From contig JAICWY010000006.1 in assembly GCA_025934645.1 (NCBI GenBank), positions 1-64,000 on the forward strand: a DNA stretch of 64,000 nucleotides, in the 5' to 3' direction. Below are positions 1-7,780 of this stretch, piece after piece; position 1 is the first letter of the stretch; every line of letters starts with the position of its first letter. This stretch comes from Vulcanimicrobiia bacterium. GTDB lineage: Bacteria; Vulcanimicrobiota; Vulcanimicrobiia; Vulcanimicrobiales; Vulcanimicrobiaceae. The translations under genes were made by a program, and so were the position numbers. The notes beneath the pieces were generated by a model. That model was not told the origin of the DNA. It saw only the letters and a program-made list of their open reading frames with translations, and searched no databases.

Positions 1-1358
1 ACGCCCGGCGCGAGCGGCAAGCCCGATGCGTCCAAACCTTGGAACGCGGTTTGCACGTCGACGAGCGCTGCACCGGTGCCCGAAGCCACTTGATCGATCG
101 CCTGATTGTAGCCGGCGTTGAGCGCAATCGCTTGCGCGGCGAAGGTCTGGTCGAGATACAGCGCGCCTGCGCCGGTTCCCGGTCCGTTCGGATCGAGATT
201 CGGAACGAATGCCGGATTGGTCGCGTTCGCTTTGATTTGCGAGACGAGAGTCAGGAAACCGCTCTCGGTGAGGAAACCGCCGTTGCCTTTGGTGTATGTC
301 GCCGAAACGTATCCGGCAATCGCGGCCGCCGATGCAGCCGGTACGCCGAGACCTTGGAGATCCGCCGAGAGTTTCGTTTGCGGGAAAAATTGCGGGACCG
401 GAGCTTCATTCGTTGCGGGATTGCCGAGGATGTCCGGCAGATTTGCGACGACGACTTTGGAGCCGTTTTTCTGCAGCGACGTTATGATGGTCGTCAGATC
501 GGCGCCGAGCTGCTGCGGTGTATCGGTCGCCGGCGACGCGCCGTGCGAGAAGATGTACTTGAGCAGATCGTTCGCGCCGAGCCACACGGTGGTAAGCGTT
601 GGTTTTAGCGAGAGCGCCGCGTTCAACTGGGTGGCTTTTCCGGCGCCGAGCGTGCGCTGGAATTGTCCGAGCACGGGATAATACATCTCGCTTTCGGCAT
701 TTATCAGCGATTGCAAGCCGCCCGAGGTCGGGTCGCCCGGAATCGTTACGTAGCCGCAGTTTGGCTGCGTGGACGGACCGGTGAGCGGTCCGGTTTGCGC
801 GATCGCTTCGTGCATCGTCGCGCCGGGAACCGCCACGTCGGCGATCGGCGCGCCGGCATTCATCCGCGTGCTGCCCCAGCCGCTTGCATCGAATGCCGTT
901 TGATTGAAGACATCGCAGCTCGAATGCGTCGGAGCGAACGGCGGAGCGACTGCAGAGACGACGAGTTGCGATCCCAGCCCGGGGGCGTGAATCAGCGGAA
1001 GCGGCGAGGTTGCGGGATCGCCGAGCTTCGTAGTGACGTTATAGTGCGCCGGATCGAGCGCGATGCCGTTCATTTGCGCGTACATGAGCGCCCAGAAACC
1101 GTTTTCTTGCGTGACCGGAACGATACCGCCGGGAAGGCCCGAAGCGGGACTTGTGGCGGACGGATCGCCGAGCATGCCGTCCGACTGTTCGCCGAACGTC
1201 AAACTGTCGCCGATACCTGCGAACGATTGTTGCGTTACGCCGCCGCCGGGCGGCAGGACCGGAATCACCGGCCCGGGGCCGCCGTTGGGCGGACTGGAAC
1301 AGGCCGAGAGCGCGACGACGGCAAGAGCCGCGAGCGTGCGATGTGCGGATTTAAACAT
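1..1358 (-). CDS. SGNH/GDSL-family esterase-like lipoprotein, C-terminus cut by window edge
   Basis: The reading frame is open from the ATG at 1358 to the left edge (452 codons seen), so the C-terminus is missing. The N-terminus is a lipoprotein signal with an LSAC lipobox (Cys20). A proline/glycine-rich linker leads to the block I motif GIGDSLTFGE with the presumed nucleophile Ser52, and a later GANDLL matches block III (GxND) of SGNH hydrolases. The block V Asp-x-x-His would lie beyond the edge. The family contains esterases, lipases and deacetylases; the substrate is unknown. It starts 15 bases after the stop of the barrel protein at 1374-2552, so the two are probably co-transcribed. They may be an outer-membrane protein and a membrane-anchored esterase acting together, which is inference. 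Family call fairly sure, function not. Confidence 0.85.
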   Translation of the reverse strand, partial: MFKSAHRTLAALAVVALSACSSPPNGGPGPVIPVLPPGGGVTQQSFAGIGDSLTFGEQSDGMLGDPSATSPASGLPGGIVPVTQENGFWALMYAQMNGIALDPAHYNVTTKLGDPATSPLPLIHAPGLGSQLVVSAVAPPFAPTHSSCDVFNQTAFDASGWGSTRMNAGAPIADVAVPGATMHEAIAQTGPLTGPSTQPNCGYVTIPGDPTSGGLQSLINAESEMYYPVLGQFQRTLGAGKATQLNAALSLKPTLTTVWLGANDLLKYIFSHGASPATDTPQQLGADLTTIITSLQKNGSKVVVANLPDILGNPATNEAPVPQFFPQTKLSADLQGLGVPAASAAAIAGYVSATYTKGNGGFLTESGFLTLVSQIKANATNPAFVPNLDPNGPGTGAGALYLDQTFAAQAIALNAGYNQAIDQVASGTGAALVDVQTAFQGLDASGLPLAPG

Positions 1359-1373
1359 CTGTGCGAACCCCGT

Positions 1374-2552
1374 TTAAAACTGGATCACGCTCGGCGAACC
1401 GATGCCGAACTGCAGTTGAACCTGCGTTGCTTTTAGACCGCCGACCGTCGGCAGCGTGTTCTGCGAGCAAGGCAGTTGAAGGCAATTGAGTTGTTTGACG
1501 CCGTAGGGCGAGTAGTTCGAGGGGCTGCCGCTGTTGAGCACAACCTGCACGAAGCCCACCTTCCCGACTTGCTGCGAGACGCCCAAGAAGTACGCGTTCA
1601 AGTGCTGCGCGTACGTGTCCGCCGGCAGATAATCGCGCGAGCTCTCGGGCTCGACGAAAATTTTCATGGTGTTCGTCGGCGTGTACTCCAGATACAGGAT
1701 TTGATACAGCTGCGCGTGGTTCTGCTGATTCAATCCCGCGGTGTGCACCAGCCACGACGGCGCAACGGTGAATGTGCCGAACATCTTCGGGGTCTTCAGA
1801 AACGGCAGCGTGACGGCAAGCGAGTACACCTGCGCCGTACGCGTGTTGATGTTTGTGTGCGGAATGCCGTTCAGATCCACGAACGGCACCACGTCGCCGC
1901 TACCGTTGGATGCGGCAACCTGCGACCAGCGCGAGACGTACGTCGGCGTAATGACGATCGGCACCGTGTGCGATCCGATCTTGCCCACGTTGAAAAGCTT
2001 CTCGAACATGAACAGCGCGAATTTGTCTTTCGTGGTCACGTCGATTTGCGGATTGATGCCCGTGCACGTCGCCGAGCTTTTGCCGCTTAGATCGACGCAG
2101 CTCGGATTCACGCCTGGCGTCTGCGGAAAGCCCGGCGGAAGAAACAGGCCTACCTGCCCGCTGTTGAAGCCGACCGGATAGTGCTGCAGTTCATAGTAGT
2201 TTGCGACCAAACGCGTCGTCGGGTTGAAGCCGTAGCCAACGACGGCGTCCATGCCGCCCTGCAGCCATTTTTTGCCCTTCGTGCCGACGTTGCCGAACGG
2301 ATACGCAGTCGAAAAATCCAGCGTATACGTGAAGCCCGCCGGCAGGCCGACCGGAGCTGCGCCCCCGACCGGCTGTTGCGTCACCGGCGGCACTTGTGCG
2401 ACCGGGGTGCTCTTTTCCGCGTTCTTGATTGCCGTGTTCGCGCCCGAGACGGCAGCGCCGAAGATCCCCATCGGATCGGCGAAGGCCGGGGCGGTACCCA
2501 GCGCGGCAATCAACGTCAAGGCCGCGGAGGTACGAAATAACGTGCGAACCAT
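1374..2552 (-). CDS. Exported protein of unknown function, predicted outer-membrane beta-barrel
   Basis: 392 residues from the ATG at 2552, which has GGAG six bases upstream; a TTG four codons earlier is less likely. A Sec signal peptide ends near AFADP. The mature part begins with an Ala/Pro/Gln-rich linker. It continues with alternating hydrophobic and aromatic strands (GFTYTLDFSTAYPFG, LVANYYELQHYP, KMFGTFTVAPSWLV) and ends in phenylalanine (SVIQF), a common signature of outer-membrane barrels. Two Cys pairs could form loop disulfides. I do not recognise the family. It lies 78 bases downstream of the RND pump gene and directly upstream of the GDSL lipoprotein. A palindrome, GTCCTAGGAC, sits in the gap at 2615-2624. 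Barrel prediction is inference from pattern only. Confidence 0.7.
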   Translation of the reverse strand: MVRTLFRTSAALTLIAALGTAPAFADPMGIFGAAVSGANTAIKNAEKSTPVAQVPPVTQQPVGGAAPVGLPAGFTYTLDFSTAYPFGNVGTKGKKWLQGGMDAVVGYGFNPTTRLVANYYELQHYPVGFNSGQVGLFLPPGFPQTPGVNPSCVDLSGKSSATCTGINPQIDVTTKDKFALFMFEKLFNVGKIGSHTVPIVITPTYVSRWSQVAASNGSGDVVPFVDLNGIPHTNINTRTAQVYSLAVTLPFLKTPKMFGTFTVAPSWLVHTAGLNQQNHAQLYQILYLEYTPTNTMKIFVEPESSRDYLPADTYAQHLNAYFLGVSQQVGKVGFVQVVLNSGSPSNYSPYGVKQLNCLQLPCSQNTLPTVGGLKATQVQLQFGIGSPSVIQF

Positions 2553-2630
2553 ATCGTTCTCCAACAGTGGGACGTATTAAATTTAATAGCCCAGGTTGGA
2601 CGGGTTCGATAAAAGTCCTAGGACCTTCGA

Positions 2631-5600
2631 TTAGACGGGCACAGGCGGCTCCTGCGCCGGTTCCAGGCGATATGTGCGGCCGTCGCCGCCGCCGCGGCGC
2701 CGCAGCGACCACGATTTCACGATAACGTAGAGCACCGGCGTGATGGCCAAATTTAGAATCGTCGAGACGATCATCCCGCCGAAAACCGCCGTTCCTAAGG
2801 AGTGGCGCGCATTGCTGCCCGCGCCCGTCGCGAAGACCAGCGGCACCACCGCAATGATGAAGGCGATGGACGTCATCAGGATCGGCCGCAGACGGGTTTG
2901 CGCCGCGCGCAGCGCCGCCGTGATGACGTCGGCGCCCGCCTTCAATTGCTGGTTCGCGAACTCGACGATCAAGATCGCGCTCTTGCTCGCGAGGCCAATC
3001 AGCATGACGTACCCGACTTGCGCGTAGGCGTCTTGCGTCAAGTTCGCGTCGCCGCCCAGCAGCATTAGCGGGAAGGGCAAGTGTCCCATGAAGATGCGGA
3101 AGTTCATGAAGAGCAGCGCGCCGAGCAGCGCCGCAGGCACCGCCAAAATGACGATGAGCGGATCGACGAACGATTCGTACTGCGCCGCGAGTACCAAAAA
3201 CACGAACACGATGCCGAGCCCAAAAATGATAGCAGCGAGCGGACCGGCTTGAATCTCGTCGAGCGTCAGGCCCGACCACTCGTGGCTTACGCCTTTCGGA
3301 TCGACCTTTTTGGAGATGTCGTCCATCGCGGAGATCGCCTGACCGCTGCCGTATCCGGGCGCAGCCTGACCGCTGATTTCGATTGATCGGAACAGATTGT
3401 AATGCGAGATGACGGGCGGTGAAAGGACCTGTTGAGTTTGCAACAGGGCCGAAACGGGCGTCATGCCGCCTTGTGCGGAGCGCACGTACAGTCCGCCCAG
3501 CGCCGCAATGCGATCGCGGTACTTCGTGTCGGCTTGCACGTACACGCGATAGGAGCGGTTCAAATAGCTGAAGTTATTGACGTAGAGCGATCCCAGATCG
3601 ACCTGCATCGTATTGAAGAGATCCGCGAGCGAAATGCCGATGGCCTTCGCTTTACTGCGATCGACGCCGACTTGCAATTGCGGCGAATTGATGCGAAATT
3701 GCGTGAAGACCTGCGTGAGCGGTTGATTCGGCGCGTTTCCGAGCATCATGTAGCCGTACGCAGTCTGCATCAGCTTTTGGAAGCCCAGGTTGCTGCGATC
3801 TTCTAATTCGTATTGAAAGCCGCTGAAGCTGCCGACGCCGTTGATCGCCGGCGGGTTGAACGCGAATACCTGCGCGTCGGGAATTTCGTGTTGGAAACGC
3901 GGTGTGATAGCATTCGGCCCGGCGTAAAGAATGCCGGTCATCGATTCGGCGAAACCGGCGCGTTGCGACCACGGATTGAGAAGAACGAACATGATGCCGA
4001 CGTTGGGTGAGGCGCCGCTGAAGCTGAAACCGCCGACGTCGAACACGTCGCTCACGCCGGGAGTAGAGCGGATGATATTTTCGGCTTTGATCGCGACGCG
4101 GCGTTCGTTGGCCTGCGACGTGCCTTCGGGCGCCTGCACTAAGACGATGAAATACCCCTGGTCTTCATTCGGAATAAAGCCGGTGGGAGTGACGCGATAG
4201 AAATGCCACGTTCCGAAAAGAGCGAGTATGAATAAGACGAGGACGGCGTAACGCGCGCGGAATAATCGCGGCAGCATGCGGCGGTACCATTCGCGGAAAC
4301 CGTGCAGCCCTTTGTTGAACCAGCCGAAGAATCCGTGTTCCGATTCTTCACGCGGGCGCAGCAAGCGCGAAGAGAGCATCGGTGCAAGCGTAAGGGCAGC
4401 AAAGAGCGAGATGGTAATAGACGCGGCGATCGTCAAGGCGAACTGTTTGTACAATTGTCCGGTGGTGCCCGGGAAGAACGCAACGGGAACGAACACGGCG
4501 AGCAGCACCAGCGAGGATGCGACGACCGCGCTCTGCACCTCGTGCATCGCCGCAGCCGCGCCTGCCGCGCCTTTCATCCCTTTCTCTTGGATGAAGCGCG
4601 CGATGTTCTCGATGACCACGATGGCATCGTCGACTACCAAGCCGGTCGCAAGCGTCAAGCCGAATAGCGTTACGGTATTAATCGTAAACCCGAAGAGCTT
4701 CATCACTGCGAAAGCGCCGATGAGCGATACCGGAATCGTCGCCGCCGGGATCAGTGTCGAACGCGGATCTTGCAAGAACAGGTAGATGACGAGCACGACC
4801 AGCACGATCGACAGGATCAGCGTGAGCAGCACTTCCTTGATCGACGCGTCGACGAATGTGCTGGTGTTGAACGCGACTTTCCAATGCACGCCGGCCGGAA
4901 ACGTCTTTGCGAGCTCGTTCATACGCGCCGTGACGGCTTTCGCGACTGAGAGCGTGTTGGCAGTCGTGAGCTGCTCGACGCCCAGGCCGACGGTATTATC
5001 GTTTCCGTCGTAGCGTAAAAAGTTACCGTAATCTTCGGAGCCGAGATCGATGCGCGCAACATCGCCAAGCCGGGTGAACTGACCGCCCGCGTTCGTGCGC
5101 AAGATGATCTGCTTGAACTCATCCGGACTGCTCAGGCGCCCCAGCGCGTTCACCGTGATCGTGTACGGCTGGTTGCGCGGTTCGGGCGCGCCGCCGATGG
5201 TGCCGGCCGCGACCTGGACGTTCTGCTCTTGAAGGGCACCCACCACGTCCGATGTCGTGAGCCCCGCGCCGGCTAGGCGGTGCGGATCGAGCCAAATGCG
5301 CATCGCGTAGCGGCGTTGTCCGAAGATCACAACGTTGCTCACGCCGTTCACGCGCTTGAGGTCGTTGACGATGTTGAGCTCTGCGTAGTTACTGAGAAAA
5401 AGCTGGTCGTATTTCGAATTGTCGGACGTGAGCGCGACGCCCATGATGAAATTGCCCGAGTTCTTCGTGACGTTGATGCCGGTCTGAATGACTTCCGCCG
5501 GGAGTTGCCCCAGCGCCGACTGTACCGCGTTCTGCACATCCGTCGCGGCGATGTCCAGATTCGTGCCCAAGTTGAAGGTACACGTGATCGTCGCAACGCC

Positions 5601-5852
5601 TTGCGCGCTGGTCGAACTCATGTAGCGCAGACCCTCGACGCCGTTGATGGCTTCTTCCAGCGGCGTGGTGACGGAAGACTCCACCGCCTGGGGACTCGCG
5701 CCGATGTAAATGGCGCTGACCGTGACGACCGGAGGCGCGATCTGCGGATACTGGGCGATCGGCAGCGTCGGAATGGCAATCGCGCCGGCAATAATAATTA
5801 CCAGCGAGCAAACCGCCGCGAAAATCGGACGGCCGAGGAAGAACTTCGTCAC
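2631..5852 (-). CDS. RND multidrug efflux permease, HAE1 (AcrB/MexB) family
   Basis: 1073 residues, full length for the family, from a GTG at 5852 with GGAGG just upstream. It is an inner-membrane proton/drug antiporter that normally pumps substrates through an adaptor and a TolC-type duct. The N-terminus (FFLGRPIFAAV, then the LPIAQYPQIAPPVVTVS region) is typical. The paired aspartates of TM4 are in GLVVDDAIVVIENI, and the relay lysine is in LIGLASKSAILIVEF. Two large periplasmic loops are present. No membrane-fusion protein or outer-membrane factor is adjacent; the TolC-like protein in the window (47959-49338) belongs to another operon. The adaptor must therefore be elsewhere. The C-terminal tail is Arg/Gly/Pro-rich and non-conserved. 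Confidence 0.95.
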   Translation of the reverse strand: MTKFFLGRPIFAAVCSLVIIIAGAIAIPTLPIAQYPQIAPPVVTVSAIYIGASPQAVESSVTTPLEEAINGVEGLRYMSSTSAQGVATITCTFNLGTNLDIAATDVQNAVQSALGQLPAEVIQTGINVTKNSGNFIMGVALTSDNSKYDQLFLSNYAELNIVNDLKRVNGVSNVVIFGQRRYAMRIWLDPHRLAGAGLTTSDVVGALQEQNVQVAAGTIGGAPEPRNQPYTITVNALGRLSSPDEFKQIILRTNAGGQFTRLGDVARIDLGSEDYGNFLRYDGNDNTVGLGVEQLTTANTLSVAKAVTARMNELAKTFPAGVHWKVAFNTSTFVDASIKEVLLTLILSIVLVVLVIYLFLQDPRSTLIPAATIPVSLIGAFAVMKLFGFTINTVTLFGLTLATGLVVDDAIVVIENIARFIQEKGMKGAAGAAAAMHEVQSAVVASSLVLLAVFVPVAFFPGTTGQLYKQFALTIAASITISLFAALTLAPMLSSRLLRPREESEHGFFGWFNKGLHGFREWYRRMLPRLFRARYAVLVLFILALFGTWHFYRVTPTGFIPNEDQGYFIVLVQAPEGTSQANERRVAIKAENIIRSTPGVSDVFDVGGFSFSGASPNVGIMFVLLNPWSQRAGFAESMTGILYAGPNAITPRFQHEIPDAQVFAFNPPAINGVGSFSGFQYELEDRSNLGFQKLMQTAYGYMMLGNAPNQPLTQVFTQFRINSPQLQVGVDRSKAKAIGISLADLFNTMQVDLGSLYVNNFSYLNRSYRVYVQADTKYRDRIAALGGLYVRSAQGGMTPVSALLQTQQVLSPPVISHYNLFRSIEISGQAAPGYGSGQAISAMDDISKKVDPKGVSHEWSGLTLDEIQAGPLAAIIFGLGIVFVFLVLAAQYESFVDPLIVILAVPAALLGALLFMNFRIFMGHLPFPLMLLGGDANLTQDAYAQVGYVMLIGLASKSAILIVEFANQQLKAGADVITAALRAAQTRLRPILMTSIAFIIAVVPLVFATGAGSNARHSLGTAVFGGMIVSTILNLAITPVLYVIVKSWSLRRRGGGDGRTYRLEPAQEPPVPV

Positions 5853-5897
5853 GGAGCCTCCGGAGAAAGATAACCCTGGTATGTCGGGTTACAAAAC

Positions 5898-5932
5898 CCG
5901 GCCGGGCCGCCCCTGGTTGCTTCGGCGGCCGG
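5898..5932 (-). terminator. Possible intrinsic terminator after lipA
   Basis: On the minus strand the lipA stop is immediately followed by CCGGCCGCC, a 13-base loop, then GGCGGCCCGGCCGG and GTTTTGT. The GC-rich stem plus short T-run resembles an intrinsic terminator and separates lipA from the RND gene start at 5852. The T-run is short, so confidence is moderate. Confidence 0.45.
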
Positions 5933-6829
5933 TTAGACCGTGAAGGCCTGCTCGGCGTGGTACGAGCTGCGGGAGAGCGGGCTCGAAACCACTTGGTGGA
6001 AGCCTTTCGATTTCGCCAAGCGTCCCAGTTCGGCGAACTTCTCCGGGGTCACGAACGTCTCGACCGGCAGATGCTTTTTGGTGGGCTGCAAATACTGGCC
6101 CATGGTGAAGATGTCTACGCCTACCGCACGCGCATCATCCATCGCCGCTTCCAGCTCTTCGTCGGTCTCGCCCAATCCGAGCATCAGGGACGTCTTGGTG
6201 AACCGCTGCGGCGCGCGCTGTTTCGCGTATTCCAAAATGCGGAGCGACTGATCGTACTTTGCGCGCTTGTCGCGCACGCGCGGCGTAAGCCGGCGCACCG
6301 TCTCCAAATTATGCGCGAACACGTCCGGGGCTGCATCCATGACGATGTCCATCGCCGTTAAATCGCCCCGGTAGTCGCCGCTGAGAATCTCAACCTTCGA
6401 GCCCGGCACTTTTTCGTGAATCGCGCGAACCGTATTCGCAAAAATAAGCGCGCCGCCGTCGGGCAGATCGTCGCGATCGACCGCAGTGAGCACCAAATAC
6501 TTCCAACCCATGTCGCGCACGGCTTCCGCCACGCGGATCGGTTCCATCCAATCCACGACGCCTTTGGGATTACCCGTCTTCACGTTGCAGAAGCGGCAGC
6601 CGCGCGTGCACGTATCGCCCAAAATCATGATGGTCGCGGTACCCGCGCCCCAGCACTCCGCAAGATTCGGGCACATCGCTTCTTTGCAGACCGTATTTAG
6701 CTGCAGCGTGTTGACTTTGGCCTTCACGCGCTCGTAATCGTCGCCGCGCGGCAGTTTGACTTTTAGCCACTCCGGCTTGGGCACGCGCCTCGGAGCAGTA
6801 TCGTCGAGCAGATTGATTTCGATGGCCAC
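5933..6829 (-). CDS. lipA: Lipoyl synthase
   Basis: 298 residues. A radical-SAM enzyme that inserts two sulfurs into the octanoyl chain on lipoyl domains of 2-oxoacid dehydrogenases and the glycine cleavage system, in the cytoplasm. Both [4Fe-4S] motifs are present: the auxiliary cluster CKEAMCPNLAEC (Cys48, 53, 59) and the radical-SAM CTRGCRFC (Cys74, 78, 81). The C-terminal SPLSRSSYHA contains the conserved RSSY. The start is a GTG at 6829 placed directly after the lipB stop, so translation is coupled. It is the last gene of an lpd-lipB-lipA block that makes and recycles lipoyl cofactor. Confidence 0.97.
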   Translation of the reverse strand: MAIEINLLDDTAPRRVPKPEWLKVKLPRGDDYERVKAKVNTLQLNTVCKEAMCPNLAECWGAGTATIMILGDTCTRGCRFCNVKTGNPKGVVDWMEPIRVAEAVRDMGWKYLVLTAVDRDDLPDGGALIFANTVRAIHEKVPGSKVEILSGDYRGDLTAMDIVMDAAPDVFAHNLETVRRLTPRVRDKRAKYDQSLRILEYAKQRAPQRFTKTSLMLGLGETDEELEAAMDDARAVGVDIFTMGQYLQPTKKHLPVETFVTPEKFAELGRLAKSKGFHQVVSSPLSRSSYHAEQAFTV

Positions 6830-7504
6830 TTAGGATGCTTTCGTGATCGGACGCGCCGGGGCGTCCTCGAAGGTGATACCAAAGGCTTCAGACAGCGCCG
6901 CTCGCAGCACGGGTTTCGCATCCGCAACGCTAACGGCACGCCCGGTCTCGCGCGAGAGACTGGTGATGCCGCGATCAGTCAGTCCGCACGGGTTGATGAG
7001 CGTATCGTACGAGAGCTCGGTACTCACGTTTAACGCTATTCCGTGCAGCGACGTCATTTTCTGCACTGCCAGCCCAATCGCGCAAATCTGATTAGAACCA
7101 ACCCAAACGCCCGCATGCTCGCTCCACCGCTCCGCAGTCACGCCAAACTTCCCAACTGCGTCGATGACCGCACCCTCGAGCGTCCGCACGAGCGGCACGA
7201 CTTCCCGAAAGCGCTCCAACCTGCGAATCGGATACACGACGAGCTGGCCCGGACCATGATACGTCACATCCCCGCCACGCTCGATGCTAACGAGATCGAC
7301 GCCGCGCGCACGCAACATCTCTTCCGAAAGCAGCACATTGTTTTGCTTCGCATTGCGTCCAAGCGTTACGACCGGATCGTGTTCGACAAAGATCCACGTC
7401 TCATCGCACCCACCATTACGCACCGCTTCATGCAACGAATGCTGAAGATCCCACACTTCGCGGTAGGGCCGCCGCCCAAGGTCGAGCAGCATTGCGGTTC
7501 TCAT
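6830..7504 (-). CDS. lipB: Octanoyltransferase LipB, with the usual catalytic lysine replaced
   Basis: 224 residues from an ATG at 7504. LipB moves octanoyl from acyl-carrier protein to lipoyl domains. Motifs seen are RGGDVTYHGPGQLVVYP (His83), SLHGIALNV and INPCG with the acyl-accepting Cys173. In well-known LipB proteins the acid/base lysine lies just before the AIG/SLG motif (as in KxAAIG). Here that segment reads SNQICAIG, with Gln139 at the expected lysine position. The only nearby lysine is Lys149, in VQKMTSLHG. The bases at 7081-7100 read clearly as CAG, so this is not a frame problem. The lipA neighbour supports a real lipoylation role; catalysis may differ from the textbook dyad. Confidence 0.92.
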   Translation of the reverse strand: MRTAMLLDLGRRPYREVWDLQHSLHEAVRNGGCDETWIFVEHDPVVTLGRNAKQNNVLLSEEMLRARGVDLVSIERGGDVTYHGPGQLVVYPIRRLERFREVVPLVRTLEGAVIDAVGKFGVTAERWSEHAGVWVGSNQICAIGLAVQKMTSLHGIALNVSTELSYDTLINPCGLTDRGITSLSRETGRAVSVADAKPVLRAALSEAFGITFEDAPARPITKAS

Positions 7505-7601
7505 GCCGTCGGCCTCGACAAGCGCGGCCCATGGTTCGGCAAACTCACCACGACCACTTGAGTGACACGTGTCTTTCCTGCGAGCGTACGAGCGATGTTT
7601 G

Positions 7602-7768
7602 TGATTGGGTGGGACGGGGCGGTACGCATGGGTGGACGGGCGTCTGAGAAATTTCGCGTAGCCACGGAGGGCGTTAGCGAAATTTTCAGCGAGTAGCGCT
7701 TTTCGCAGGATGCGAAAAGGCGGGCGTCCCGGCCACCCATGCGTACCGTCCCGGCCCGCCCAATCGCA
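7602..7768. repeat. Nested inverted repeat (about 167 bp) between lipB and lpd
   Basis: The outer arms pair over a perfect 16-bp segment, CGGTACGCATGGGTGG (7620-7635) with its complement at 7733-7748, extended by GATTGGGTGGG (7603-7613) against CCCGCCCAATC (7755-7765). Inside are two further hairpins: AAATTTCGC at 7649-7657 pairs with 7777-type complement at 7677-7685, and CTTTTCGCA (7699-7707) pairs with TGCGAAAAG (7711-7719) over a 3-base loop. The whole folds as a long stem carrying two side hairpins. It fills most of the 276-base gap and would lie in the lpd-lipB transcript. It encodes no convincing protein. It may be a non-autonomous mobile repeat or a structured RNA. Confidence 0.8.
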
Positions 7769-7780
7769 ATCATCGCGACG

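Noticed and set aside
1-1436. Several plus-strand frames at the left edge
   Set aside because: They lie opposite the GDSL lipoprotein, which has a lipobox, Ser and GxND motifs; the plus-strand frames are Arg-rich shadows.
2615-2624. Palindrome GTCCTAGGAC after the RND gene as a terminator
   Set aside because: A palindrome without loop cannot fold as a normal terminator hairpin; it is too short to assign a role.
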